64,000 bases of DNA from Gammaproteobacteria bacterium (GTDB taxonomy: Bacteria > Pseudomonadota > Gammaproteobacteria > Pseudomonadales > Porticoccaceae), in assembly GCA_018069465.1 (NCBI GenBank), contig JAGPUW010000006.1, positions 124,001 to 188,000 of the forward strand, given 5' to 3'. How positions within the stretch are numbered: position 1 is the first letter of the stretch; every line of letters starts with the position of its first letter. A program made the translations under genes and the position numbers. Below the pieces are notes generated by a model. The model worked only from the letters and a program-made list of their open reading frames with translations. It was not told the DNA's origin and ran no database searches. Of this stretch, positions 55,807 through 64,000 are shown in pieces.

Positions 55807-57093
55807 CTATCTGCCGGCAGATAATTTCATTTGATGCTTCTTTAGCGCTAGCCCCTTGCCCAAAACAGGGTTTCGCAAGTGCTTCTCGGCAAGCTCCTCC
55901 AGGGCGAATTTTTTGACCAATACGGCTATAAAAATAATATGGTACAACAAATCCCAGTAAGACAAGCCTAAAAATAGAGTGCCGGTCATATAGGCGATCA
56001 GCGAAGCTCTTAGCATATAGCAGTAATTGGCGACCCATTCCAGGCCCTCTATATTTTTTGTTTTTCGCGGCAATGACGAAAGACTGAAAAGTGTTCCCAG
56101 TATTAACGACATCCACAGCGCGAAGGCAATAAAGCCGTGTTCGGAGAACATCTCAACATAGGAGCTGTGCCAGTCGCGTTCAGAAACCCATCGCCAGCCT
56201 TCAAAGCCTGAGCCGACAAAGGGGTGCTGCAGCGTATGATGCCAGCCATCGGACCAGACTCGGATGCGACTCATCGCAGATTCATCCTCCTGATAGGTTT
56301 CCAGCGTTTCCATACGGCCAAACCAAGTCTCAGGCAAAAACATAGGTGCTAGAAGAATAGCGCTTATAAGAATAGGTATGACTAAATACTTGCGCTTACT
56401 ATGCCAGAGTAATATTAGTGTCAATACGCCCATGGTGAGAAAGGCACCGCGAGACCAGGATGAGATGGCGCAGGCTATCATTATAGGTATGCATGCCGTA
56501 ATCCCGTAGCGGATTATTTGGCGCGGCGTTTCTTTATACCAGAGAAGCAACAGTGGTATGGCGATTAGTACGGCGATAGCAAAGGCATTGTTTTCATAAA
56601 ACTGCGTGCCTGGGGGGCCATAAACTCGGTGGGCAAAGCCGCTTGTTATTGCAAAAACCCCGCCCTTTACAGCCACAAAGCCAATTGAACAGGCGATGGT
56701 GACGATCAGATAATAGAGCTTTTGTCGGGTATCAATCAACACTAAGGTAAAGGCAAAGGGCAGATAGATTTTGGTGACGAACCAAAATTTTTCCCAGGCA
56801 AGCGCAGGGAAATACGCCTGGGTAGTGGTTAATATAAAATATAGCCAGAGTAGAACGAATACGGGAATACGCCAGTCCTTTGGTATAGGCTGACGTTCTT
56901 TTGACATTATCGTGGCGATAAGCACTACAAAAAATAGGATTTGATAGGCGGGTAGCGTGCGCACAAATCCCCAAGCAAATGCATGGGGATTAAGATAGCT
57001 GAAAATGGCCAGAGCCAGTACCCCGTGCCAGGCGCAGCGAATACTCGCAATTATGCACGCTGATAAAAAAATTAAAACAGCAATATCACGCAT
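55807..57093 (-). CDS. Putative O-glycosylation ligase, exosortase A system-associated (Wzy-like)
   Basis: The protein has about ten to twelve membrane segments and a large periplasmic loop carrying GSGFEGWRWVSERDWHSSYVEMFSEHG. This is the O-antigen ligase/polymerase (Wzy_C-like) pattern. It resembles the exosortase A-associated ligase family in its N terminus, MRDIAVLIFLSACIIASI. Such proteins are thought to transfer or polymerise glycans in the periplasm, perhaps onto PEP-CTERM proteins. ATG 57093 is chosen; a longer in-frame start at 57159 overlaps the preceding gene. It is the last gene of the minus-strand operon. Confidence 0.85.
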   Translation of the reverse strand: MRDIAVLIFLSACIIASIRCAWHGVLALAIFSYLNPHAFAWGFVRTLPAYQILFFVVLIATIMSKERQPIPKDWRIPVFVLLWLYFILTTTQAYFPALAWEKFWFVTKIYLPFAFTLVLIDTRQKLYYLIVTIACSIGFVAVKGGVFAITSGFAHRVYGPPGTQFYENNAFAIAVLIAIPLLLLWYKETPRQIIRYGITACIPIMIACAISSWSRGAFLTMGVLTLILLWHSKRKYLVIPILISAILLAPMFLPETWFGRMETLETYQEDESAMSRIRVWSDGWHHTLQHPFVGSGFEGWRWVSERDWHSSYVEMFSEHGFIAFALWMSLILGTLFSLSSLPRKTKNIEGLEWVANYCYMLRASLIAYMTGTLFLGLSYWDLLYHIIFIAVLVKKFALEELAEKHLRNPVLGKGLALKKHQMKLSAGR

Positions 57094-57155
57094 TGGGGGG
57101 TGTTCTCTACTTCTTCGGGAGGGTGGTTTTGAACGTGCGCGGTTTCCGCCACATT

Positions 57156-59270
57156 TCAATTGTGCACTATGGGGTCATCGTTAATCAGTGCGTCAAGTCT
57201 AGCTTTCATACGCGTAAAAATTACGGGCTGGCTATCAGCAATATTGTGAGAACAGTCAGGGTCGTTTTTCAGGTCATAAAGCCGATATAGCATGCCTGTA
57301 TCAGTGGCCAGAGCTATAAGCTTCCAGTCGTCATGGCTTAGAGCGCGATCCTTTGCCTTGATTACCTGTGTATAGAATTCCTTTTTGATACAAAGCATGC
57401 CCGTGTTTTTGTTGGGGATATCGAGCAGTTCGAGAATGTTGGGGTAGCAAAGGTGTTGAGGGTGCGCGCCAGGCATGGGGCTCAGCCATAAGCCGGTTTC
57501 TTGATAAGCGAATAAACCTAACACCACCTCTGGGCTCCGCATAACAGGGGCCAGACTTACACCGTCTGCGGTTTTCAAGGCGGGTAACTGAAGGAGCTCA
57601 AGCAGAGTTGGGGCGACATCAATAGTGCGAGTGGTTTGCCCGACAATATGGCCGTGCGCCTGTCGCGGGTCGTGAATGATGAGTGGCACCTTGCCGCTAG
57701 GGTCAGAGCCCATCAGTGTATTGCCTTGCCCCCAGCTTCCCGTTTCAAAAAAATCGGCGCCGTGGTCACTATAGATAACGACAATCGTATTGTCGGCCAA
57801 ACCACAGGCTTCAAGGTGGGTGATGAGCTTGCCTACCTCCTCGTCAAATTGCACAACACAGCCATCATAGAGGTTGAGTATTTGCGGTACATCAAAGGCC
57901 TCAGGTCCTAAAACTTGTTTTTCCATGATTTCCTCGGGGGAGGCAAGCTTGGTCATAATGAACTGAGAGTCACCGCTGTAATTACTGGGTGTGAATAAGT
58001 TGTAGTAAGGGTAGTCAGAGCCAAAGGGCACGTGTGTAGTTGCTGTAAACAGATTAATGAAGAAGGGTTGATCTTTATCGGCCATTTCGGAGATAAGTGT
58101 GCGTGTGTCACTGAATAGCTGCTTTGTTAGAGGGATGCCAGCCAGGTAGTACAGCTCGGGGAGGCACTTTTTACCGAAACGGTTGTGACAAAATAGACTC
58201 AAAAATAAGCGAATGGTAGCGGGGCCCTGGCGTAGTAAATACTTTAGGTTCCACTGATCGTCTGGGACGCTATTTTGCGTAAATCCAAAGTTAATCTTAG
58301 CTAAATCTGCGCCCGCCCAATCGGCAATGGCAGCCGTTTCATAACCAGCCTCGTTCAGGGTTTCAATAAGGTTATCGACGGGTAGTGCAAGCTGGTCGGC
58401 ATAAGGGTAGTTGGTGCGTATGCCATGTTTGTGGGGCCAGGTGCCAGTAAATAATGACGTCAGGCTGGGAGCGGTGCGCGCTAATGGGGTGTAGCAATTG
58501 CTGAAAGTAACACCCTGCTCGGCAAGTTGGTCGATATTCGGCGTGAGATTGCGCACGTAATCGGCAGCACCCAGGCGATCGGCTCGCAAGGTGTCCGACC
58601 CTATCATTAAAATGTTAGGGGTTTTCTTGTCGGCTTCTGATGTTGGTTTGGCTTGCGTAACTGGTGTCGATTTAGTATCAGTGACCCAAATATAAAAGCA
58701 CACATAAAGAGCACACTGCAGGGTATAAAAAACAGCGCTCGGCCACTGAGCCAGTGTTATTAGTTGGTAAAAGCCAGCGAGGTAAATACCTGCTACACAT
58801 AGCATTAAAAACCAACGCGCTAGCTTTAGCCGTTGCGGGTTCAATTGTTTCCAAAACGGTGTGAGGCGAGAAAAACGGAAACGCACCGAGCTAATAAGCA
58901 GGCTTGGAATATGCAATAGATAGTGGCTGAAAAGGTAAGTTGATACTAAGGCAACACTGAGTAGACACGCTAAAAAAAGTACTAGGCTACTGTATTGCAG
59001 GCTCAATGCCTGTGCCGCTAGAAAGTAAAGTGAGCCACCCACAGTCGCCAGTGCCATGCAGATAATAAAACACCACATGCCAAGTCGTGCCAGTGCATAC
59101 ACGGTGTAATGCGCGTAGTGCTGGGCAATTTCATCTTTTATTCGCGGGCCGGTGCGGGTGTGGTCGCGCAGGGAAAAATACAACAGAACGGCAGTAACCA
59201 GAGCACCCACTAATGCTGAGCTGGCTAAGTTCTGTAGTATTTGGGTAGACAGGGGCAAGTACGTATTCAT
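57156..59270 (-). CDS. Membrane-bound sulfatase-fold hydrolase/transferase
   Basis: The first ~200 residues hold five or six membrane segments. The rest is an alkaline phosphatase/sulfatase domain. Metal-binding blocks are IGSDTLRADRLG and VVIYSDHGADFFETG. DVAPTLLELLQLP is a family signature. At the position of the formylglycine motif (C/S-x-P-x-R) it reads T-A-P-S-L, with Thr in place of Cys. It is therefore unlikely to be a formylglycine sulfatase; a phospho- or other transferase like EptA/LtaS is plausible. ATG 59270 is chosen, four bases before the end of the upstream GT2 gene. It lies in the glycan operon. Confidence 0.82.
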   Translation of the reverse strand: MNTYLPLSTQILQNLASSALVGALVTAVLLYFSLRDHTRTGPRIKDEIAQHYAHYTVYALARLGMWCFIICMALATVGGSLYFLAAQALSLQYSSLVLFLACLLSVALVSTYLFSHYLLHIPSLLISSVRFRFSRLTPFWKQLNPQRLKLARWFLMLCVAGIYLAGFYQLITLAQWPSAVFYTLQCALYVCFYIWVTDTKSTPVTQAKPTSEADKKTPNILMIGSDTLRADRLGAADYVRNLTPNIDQLAEQGVTFSNCYTPLARTAPSLTSLFTGTWPHKHGIRTNYPYADQLALPVDNLIETLNEAGYETAAIADWAGADLAKINFGFTQNSVPDDQWNLKYLLRQGPATIRLFLSLFCHNRFGKKCLPELYYLAGIPLTKQLFSDTRTLISEMADKDQPFFINLFTATTHVPFGSDYPYYNLFTPSNYSGDSQFIMTKLASPEEIMEKQVLGPEAFDVPQILNLYDGCVVQFDEEVGKLITHLEACGLADNTIVVIYSDHGADFFETGSWGQGNTLMGSDPSGKVPLIIHDPRQAHGHIVGQTTRTIDVAPTLLELLQLPALKTADGVSLAPVMRSPEVVLGLFAYQETGLWLSPMPGAHPQHLCYPNILELLDIPNKNTGMLCIKKEFYTQVIKAKDRALSHDDWKLIALATDTGMLYRLYDLKNDPDCSHNIADSQPVIFTRMKARLDALINDDPIVHN

Positions 59271-59274
59271 AACT

Positions 59275-60210
59275 TTATTTGGTATGCCCCCAATATCCGG
59301 CAATCTCACCCAATGTGGCGGCGACTCGCATCATATAAAAGCGTGCTTTGGTTCGAGAAAAGCTGAGTAGCCCCTGTCTAGAATAGTCAAAAAGTTTACG
59401 CCACAAATAGCGCGGAGTATGACTGTGCTCTGGGTTACGTGCCAAAGTGATAGACCGCGTGCGTTGGAAGCTCTTTTGTAAGAGGTAGCGAAGTTGAAGC
59501 CGTTCAATATCGACATAGTGATATTGAACGATATCCGGCTCATAGCGGAGTTCTTCTTTCGCTGCTAATGCTCGCAATACAAAGTCGCTGTCTTCACTGC
59601 CCAATAAGTTGTGGCCCTTGGGCCCAAGTTTAATATTAAACCCGCCAATTCTTTGGAATAAGCTCGTATGTGCGATCAGGTTTCCACCACCGGGTATGCT
59701 TTGATCTTCATCCAATACAGCCGGTTCATTACCAAGTTCAAAATGAGGAACGGGTAAGGGGTAAATACGAAAATGGCCAGTGATGTGTACCCATGCTGGT
59801 TCCTCACCCGTCCAGTCGGGAATGATACGGCCACAGAAGAGGGGGCAGGTTGGTTTGTTTCTAATAGCCTCGGTGATTGCTCGCAAATAGTTAGAATCAA
59901 CCCTATGGTCGTCATCGACAAAACACAGGTAGCCATCCTTTATTTTCTTGATGGCCAGATTAAGCGCGTGAGACTTACCTGGGCGAGGCTCTTCCCGATA
60001 TTGCAGGGTGATTACATCAGAGGTTTTTTGCTGCCTTATATAATTTTTAAGCTCTTGACTGGTTTCGTCTCGGCAGGCATTGGCAATAACGAGAATCGAA
60101 AGATCACAGTTATCTGGCCGTAGCGCGGTATTAAGCGATGCAATGGTGTGCATTAATAAATTGGCACGATTGTGGGTGCAAATGACGATGCTTAGTTTTA
60201 ATGGTGACAT
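59275..60210 (-). CDS. Glycosyltransferase family 2 protein (a)
   Basis: The GT-A fold starts with LKLSIVICTHNRANLL. The nucleotide-sugar DxD-type motif is YLCFVDDDHRVDSNYL, near residue 98. GGGNLIAHTSLFQRIGGFN and LLGSEDSDFVLRALAA are the acceptor-side ED-like blocks. The sugar donor cannot be told. It lies between the sulfotransferase and the sulfatase-fold gene in the minus-strand operon, with 13 and 4 bases between neighbours. Confidence 0.9.
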   Translation of the reverse strand: MSPLKLSIVICTHNRANLLMHTIASLNTALRPDNCDLSILVIANACRDETSQELKNYIRQQKTSDVITLQYREEPRPGKSHALNLAIKKIKDGYLCFVDDDHRVDSNYLRAITEAIRNKPTCPLFCGRIIPDWTGEEPAWVHITGHFRIYPLPVPHFELGNEPAVLDEDQSIPGGGNLIAHTSLFQRIGGFNIKLGPKGHNLLGSEDSDFVLRALAAKEELRYEPDIVQYHYVDIERLQLRYLLQKSFQRTRSITLARNPEHSHTPRYLWRKLFDYSRQGLLSFSRTKARFYMMRVAATLGEIAGYWGHTK

Positions 60211-60223
60211 AAACGTTATTCGT

Positions 60224-61186
60224 TCACCGAGGTAAACGCCACTTATAATAGCGGGTCAGCAGCCTATTATGTAGGTGCCAAAAAGCTTTGATGGGTAACG
60301 ATAATGCTTCTGCGTCTGTGGTGACAGGGTAGTTACAATTTCGGAGCGAGTCAGCTACGGTGCGGTCGAACATCCGGATTTGCTTTGGGGTCATTTGATT
60401 GCGCCATTTGGCCTGATTGCTTTTTTGTATAGGTTTTTGCAATAGAGGTGTCTTACCGGCCTCGCCAGATTTTTCAAAATTGACTAGTGAATCGCTATAA
60501 TCTTCTCCGAGAAAATGACAGATGCTAGCCATCACTGTTTTTGGATTTTCTAATAAGTCCTCATAGCGAATCTCGTGGTAGTTGGCAGTGCCAATCTCTC
60601 GTCCTGTTTCTTTCCCGATTTCTACGTACATTTCCCAATATTTGGCAGCAAAGAAGGTGTTGTATACACGGAAGTCATGTTTTCGCTCAAACATAGAAAG
60701 TGCACAGTCGCGCCCATCGCGAATAAGATGTATAAATTGAGCGCCCGGAAATTTATCCAATAGCAATTTCATATGTAACACATAATAAGGTGTTTTTTCA
60801 CCCCAGCGTAAGGCATTTTCACCGGCAGCATTAAGCTCGAAAAGTGCTGCGATTAATTGAGCCATAGAACTAGGTTGTTGTTGATGCAAGGTATTGGCTA
60901 ATTTTTCAATATCAAATTTAATGCCATGTAGATCGGTATCCAGGAAATGAGCACTCTGTTGGTACATGCGTTCAAGCACACGGCGAATATTGTTGATTTG
61001 ACGTAAGTCGCCGTATTCGCTTTCCTGGCGAAACAAGGGAATAAAAAAATGAGATTCACCAGTAGGGATAGTAATACTGGGGTGGGACCTCAACATATAT
61101 TGCAATAGTGTGGTGCCAGAGCGCGGGGCGCCAACAATAAAAATTGGTGCTTTCAGTTTAGACCCAGAGATTTGTTGTTCGGACAT
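60224..61186 (-). CDS. Sulfotransferase family protein 2
   Basis: The PAPS 5'-phosphosulfate loop is FIVGAPRSGTTLLQYML, with GAPRSGTT at 19-26. The 3'-phosphate site is HLIRDGRDCALSMFERK. Total length from ATG 61186 is 320 residues. An earlier in-frame start at 61273 would overlap the upstream GT2 gene, and GGAA before 61186 supports the shorter form. It probably sulfates a glycan made by this operon. It is not closely similar to the sulfotransferase at 54863-55780. Confidence 0.88.
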   Translation of the reverse strand: MSEQQISGSKLKAPIFIVGAPRSGTTLLQYMLRSHPSITIPTGESHFFIPLFRQESEYGDLRQINNIRRVLERMYQQSAHFLDTDLHGIKFDIEKLANTLHQQQPSSMAQLIAALFELNAAGENALRWGEKTPYYVLHMKLLLDKFPGAQFIHLIRDGRDCALSMFERKHDFRVYNTFFAAKYWEMYVEIGKETGREIGTANYHEIRYEDLLENPKTVMASICHFLGEDYSDSLVNFEKSGEAGKTPLLQKPIQKSNQAKWRNQMTPKQIRMFDRTVADSLRNCNYPVTTDAEALSLPIKAFWHLHNRLLTRYYKWRLPR

Positions 61187-61226
61187 GGAGCTATTTCCAG
61201 TGGGGTTTAGATAAAGCAAGCTGTTG

Positions 61227-62150
61227 TCATGATTGTTCTTTGTTTCTTTGAGCAAGTCCGAAAATAGTCCCAATGAAGTGACATGTAATGATGTCTTTAA
61301 GCAAGGTTTCTTCGGGCGTTCCGTATATCCTACTTTTTACTGAGTTTAAAATGGCGCGGGCTAATTGAGGGAAAATATATAGAGGTATACCTGCTATCTT
61401 TCTTTCCCCAGGCCAGCCGTTACTAAGGGCGATATTGCGGCTGGTTTGGTAGCGCCATTTTCTAAAATATTTTTTTGTTAATCGGAAACCCTCAACTTTG
61501 TGGTGTACTTTCGCGCTGGCAATAAACACCACTTTCCCGCCTGCGTTAAGCAGTCGTTCAAACATTTCACCATCTTCGCCACTGGCCAGAACGTTACCTT
61601 TTCGGCCTCTATTAACATCAAAGCCTCCAAAATCATCAAAGACACTTCGCTTAAAAGCCATGTTTGCACCAAATGGTAACTGTGACGATTCGTTGATAAT
61701 GTAATCTTCAGTGCGATCAGTGCGTATGGCTAAGAAGCCATGGAATTTTTCGGTAAGCCAAGTCGGTGGTGCTTTCTCCCAAATTGGCGCTATAAAGCCG
61801 CCGCAGGCATCTGCCTTATGCTTTTCTAAACCGTTAAGTGATTTTTCAATCCAATCAGGCTCCGGAAGTACGTCGTCATCAGTAAAAAATAATATTTCGC
61901 CATTTGAGCAGGCAATGCCGTGGTTTCTTGCAAACGATAAGCCTTGTTGATTCTCGAACTCATAACGCAGGTTTGGCCATGTGTCTTGCAGCTGACTCAC
62001 AACATCGTGAGTATGATCCGCTGAGTTATTATCAACCACGATAACTTCCCAGTCGCAATTAGATGGGGTCGCCAAATTTTTAACATAGGCCAGGGTTTCT
62101 TTTAGCGACTCAGCACGGTTATATGTGCAAATTATAAGGGATACCTTCAT
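61227..62150 (-). CDS. Glycosyltransferase family 2 protein (b)
   Basis: The GT-A start is MKVSLIICTYNRAESLKETL. The metal-binding motif is ILFFTDDDVLPEPDWI, near residue 95. LPFGANMAFKRSVFDDFGGFD and LASGEDGEMFERLLNAG are typical later blocks. It is similar in layout to the GT2 at 59275-60210. The region looks richer in A and T than the housekeeping genes. It is part of the minus-strand glycan operon. Confidence 0.9.
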   Translation of the reverse strand: MKVSLIICTYNRAESLKETLAYVKNLATPSNCDWEVIVVDNNSADHTHDVVSQLQDTWPNLRYEFENQQGLSFARNHGIACSNGEILFFTDDDVLPEPDWIEKSLNGLEKHKADACGGFIAPIWEKAPPTWLTEKFHGFLAIRTDRTEDYIINESSQLPFGANMAFKRSVFDDFGGFDVNRGRKGNVLASGEDGEMFERLLNAGGKVVFIASAKVHHKVEGFRLTKKYFRKWRYQTSRNIALSNGWPGERKIAGIPLYIFPQLARAILNSVKSRIYGTPEETLLKDIITCHFIGTIFGLAQRNKEQS

Positions 62151-62250
62151 AAGGAATTCTCCTGATTTTTCCCTAACAAAAGTCTACTAATAGAAATATT
62201 TATTGCTTCATATCTACAAGAGGTTTTATGAGTATTCATGATGGCTTATC

Positions 62251-63018
62251 TTAAGAGCGATCTGTAAGTCGGTCGACATAATACTTCACCGGAAAAAATA
62301 GGCTGGCATCATTGTGGCCAAAAGTTATTTTTTGCTTTAGCTTCCACTTGGGGTCTGTGCCGTACACTTCTATGCGGTGCAAGGCGAAAGGGCTACGCTC
62401 ATTGTTGTTAAAGCCAGAGCGGGTGGAGCAGCCTAATGTAAAACCAGCCTCCTTAACCAGTTCGGTAGTTTGTTCAATGAAATCGCCATAGGGGTAGGCG
62501 AAGTGCTCGCAAGCGCTGCCTAGCTGCTCTTCTATCTCTTGCTTGCTGTCGTAAATTTCTGCGTGTGCGGCAGTCTTTTGCAAAGTGGAGAGCCGAGGGT
62601 GGTTAACACTGTGTGCACCAAAAGCGATACCGTGACGGGCCATTTCCTTGACCTGTGTCCAATTCAGCATGGGTCTGCTCGGGAAGCCCTCGCCTTGCAT
62701 CCAGCTATTTTGGCCACCCATATAGCCCGTGGTAAGAAAAATAGTCGCGGGAATATTGAATTCAGACATGATCGCAAAAGCATTGGTGTAATTGTCTTCA
62801 AGGCCATCATCAATAGTGATGGCTATAGCGTTTCTAGGCAGAGCGGCCTTTCCGGACATGGCTAGCCCCACTTGTTTCAATGAAACGGGTTCAAAGCCTT
62901 TGTCTTTAATTGTCTGCATATGCTGTCGAAATCGCTGAGGTGGACAGGCATAGCGCGCTTCCTTTGCCGTACGGGGCTCGCAGATCATGTGATACATAAG
63001 AATAGTGAAGCGCTCCAT
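62251..63018 (-). CDS. Polysaccharide deacetylase family protein (NodB fold)
   Basis: The NodB motif 1 is IAITIDDGLEDNYTNA, with the catalytic base and metal-binding Asp near residues 69-70. Motif 2 is FGAHSVNHPRLS, giving the two metal-binding His. Motif 3 is FAYPYGDF. No signal peptide is visible, so it may act in the cytoplasm or be exported by another route. It would remove acetyl groups from an N-acetylated sugar chain. It fits well beside GT2 genes in XrtA loci, where a NodB-type deacetylase is common. Confidence 0.9.
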   Translation of the reverse strand: MERFTILMYHMICEPRTAKEARYACPPQRFRQHMQTIKDKGFEPVSLKQVGLAMSGKAALPRNAIAITIDDGLEDNYTNAFAIMSEFNIPATIFLTTGYMGGQNSWMQGEGFPSRPMLNWTQVKEMARHGIAFGAHSVNHPRLSTLQKTAAHAEIYDSKQEIEEQLGSACEHFAYPYGDFIEQTTELVKEAGFTLGCSTRSGFNNNERSPFALHRIEVYGTDPKWKLKQKITFGHNDASLFFPVKYYVDRLTDRS

Positions 63019-63117
63019 AGTCTTTGTTCTATTCCCTTCTACTAAGTTGCAAAATAGCGGGCCAGGTTATCGGTGTAATTATATGCGCAAAACGTAGTAA
63101 TGACGGCGGATGGCTGC

Positions 63118-64000
63118 TCATTTAGCGCTTACCGCTGTGATCAGCTTTCTGTGCAGTGAATAGGGTAGTAGTGAAGGCAGCATATATTTCCAATCATCAA
63201 AATTGCCATAGCCGCATTTCATCACCTGTTTGAAAATTGATCGTGCATTACGCAAATCACGATTCCAATAACAAGCAAAGCCTTGCTTGAGCAGCTCACC
63301 ATACATCAGCTGCCTTACTTGTGAAGCGCCAAGTGTCGTTATGGCCTCAGGGTGTTGGCTAAGAAATAATCTTTGAGCTAGACAGTGGTTAATCGCAATT
63401 TTAGCCTTATCTTGCGTAGCCTGTTCGCCAGCGTGAAAATGGTAATACGCTAGTACTTCAGGTACTCGTGTTAAAGGGTGCTTAATGGCGATGTTAAGCC
63501 AAAGTAGGTAATCTTCAGAGGTTAGAATGGACTCATTGAACAAGCCAGCTTCAATAATGGCAGTCTTATACGTCAGGCATGCATGAATCGGCCAGCGGCA
63601 GTTTTGAAACAGTAATTCAAGTTTTTTGGGTGTTTCATAGTCTGGTGGTACAAAGGGTTCACCCTGGCCTCCAGCCAGACCGATATTTTGCCACCCGCAG
63701 TACACGAGGGTAGCATCGCTATTGGTAAGAGCCCCATGCAGTTGCGATAAGTAGTCTGGGTGCCAGGTATCGTCGGTATCTAAAAAAGCGATAAGTGAAC
63801 CTTGCGCATGGTCGATGCCAGCGTTACGTGCTCGGCACACGCCACTATTTTTTTGTGTATGTAGCTTGATTCGTCGATCATTAAAACTTTGTGTAATCTC
63901 CGCACTGCCATCGGTAGAGCCGTCATCGACAATGACCAGCTCCCAGTCGGTGAATGACTGAGCTAGCACAGATTCAATGCTAGTTGCGATGGTATCCGCG
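63118..64000 (-). CDS. Glycosyltransferase family 2 protein (c), start beyond the window
   Basis: The frame is still open at the window edge and reads ADTIATSIESVLAQSFTDWE, a usual GT2 beginning; the real start lies outside. The GT-A motifs are ELVIVDDGSTDGSAEI and LIAFLDTDDTWHPDYL. The C terminus is complete. It leads the minus-strand operon within the window, ending 99 bases before the polysaccharide deacetylase gene. Confidence 0.9.
   Translation of the reverse strand, partial: ADTIATSIESVLAQSFTDWELVIVDDGSTDGSAEITQSFNDRRIKLHTQKNSGVCRARNAGIDHAQGSLIAFLDTDDTWHPDYLSQLHGALTNSDATLVYCGWQNIGLAGGQGEPFVPPDYETPKKLELLFQNCRWPIHACLTYKTAIIEAGLFNESILTSEDYLLWLNIAIKHPLTRVPEVLAYYHFHAGEQATQDKAKIAINHCLAQRLFLSQHPEAITTLGASQVRQLMYGELLKQGFACYWNRDLRNARSIFKQVMKCGYGNFDDWKYMLPSLLPYSLHRKLITAVSAK

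Noticed and set aside
57156-59270. Classical arylsulfatase
   Set aside because: The formylglycine site Cys/Ser-x-Pro-x-Arg is not present at the expected place; Thr-Ala-Pro-Ser-Leu is found.

Overview
The window looks like chromosomal DNA of a marine-type gammaproteobacterium. The gene order nadK - rhomboid - DUF1315 - DUF2797 - pepN is, as I remember it, also found in Pseudomonas. AceE/AceF, cbpA-cbpM, bepA and slyD are also of gammaproteobacterial type. The presence of an exosortase A (XrtA/PEP-CTERM) extracellular-polysaccharide locus suggests Cellvibrionales or Spongiibacteraceae-like bacteria; this taxonomic placement is inference, with no search behind it.

Left arm (1-14.6 kb): part of an XrtA-associated EPS/protein-sorting locus. 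It holds the end of the TPR protein PrsT, an acyltransferase fused to a cyclic-nucleotide-binding domain, the initiating sugar transferase (EpsB type), the PrsR/PrsK two-component pair on the minus strand and a UDP-sugar dehydrogenase. Next comes a compact four-gene cassette at 9451-12786: a Cys-rich protein with a CTPGYWKNN motif, a PqqD-like peptide-binding protein, an HPr-kinase-like P-loop kinase and a nucleotidyltransferase. An XrtA-type AAA ATPase follows. The cassette is the best candidate here for a poorly described system.

Middle (14.6-53.2 kb): mostly housekeeping genes. In order these are a GDPD phosphodiesterase, ribA-like, folD, tRNA-Pro/Arg/His behind a strong promoter, a Zn alcohol dehydrogenase, a methyltransferase, an AcrAB-type RND pump, a small cNMP-binding protein, nadK to pepN, cbpA-cbpM-trxC, a sulfide-oxidation module (DUF442 and SQR), a CaiB/AMACR-like enzyme, an LLM flavin enzyme, rhlE, slyD, bepA, perM, an M16 peptidase and aceE-aceF.

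Right arm (53.3-64 kb): surface-glycan genes return. They are a CapK-like adenylate-forming enzyme and a sulfotransferase on the plus strand, then a tightly packed minus-strand operon. That operon encodes GT2 glycosyltransferases, a polysaccharide deacetylase, a sulfotransferase, a membrane sulfatase-fold enzyme and the exosortase A-associated putative O-glycosylation ligase. The exosortase itself, the Wzx/Wzy/Wzc components and any PEP-CTERM substrate protein are not in the window.

Three different short hairpin-like repeat elements (131-166 bp, MITE-like) lie at 12881-13026, 17891-18021 and 42895-43060. Two sit about 30 bp upstream of a start codon and the third supplies the stop codon of bepA. 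A single end resembling the third element lies at 24910-24925. No transposase, CRISPR array, rRNA or prophage gene was seen.
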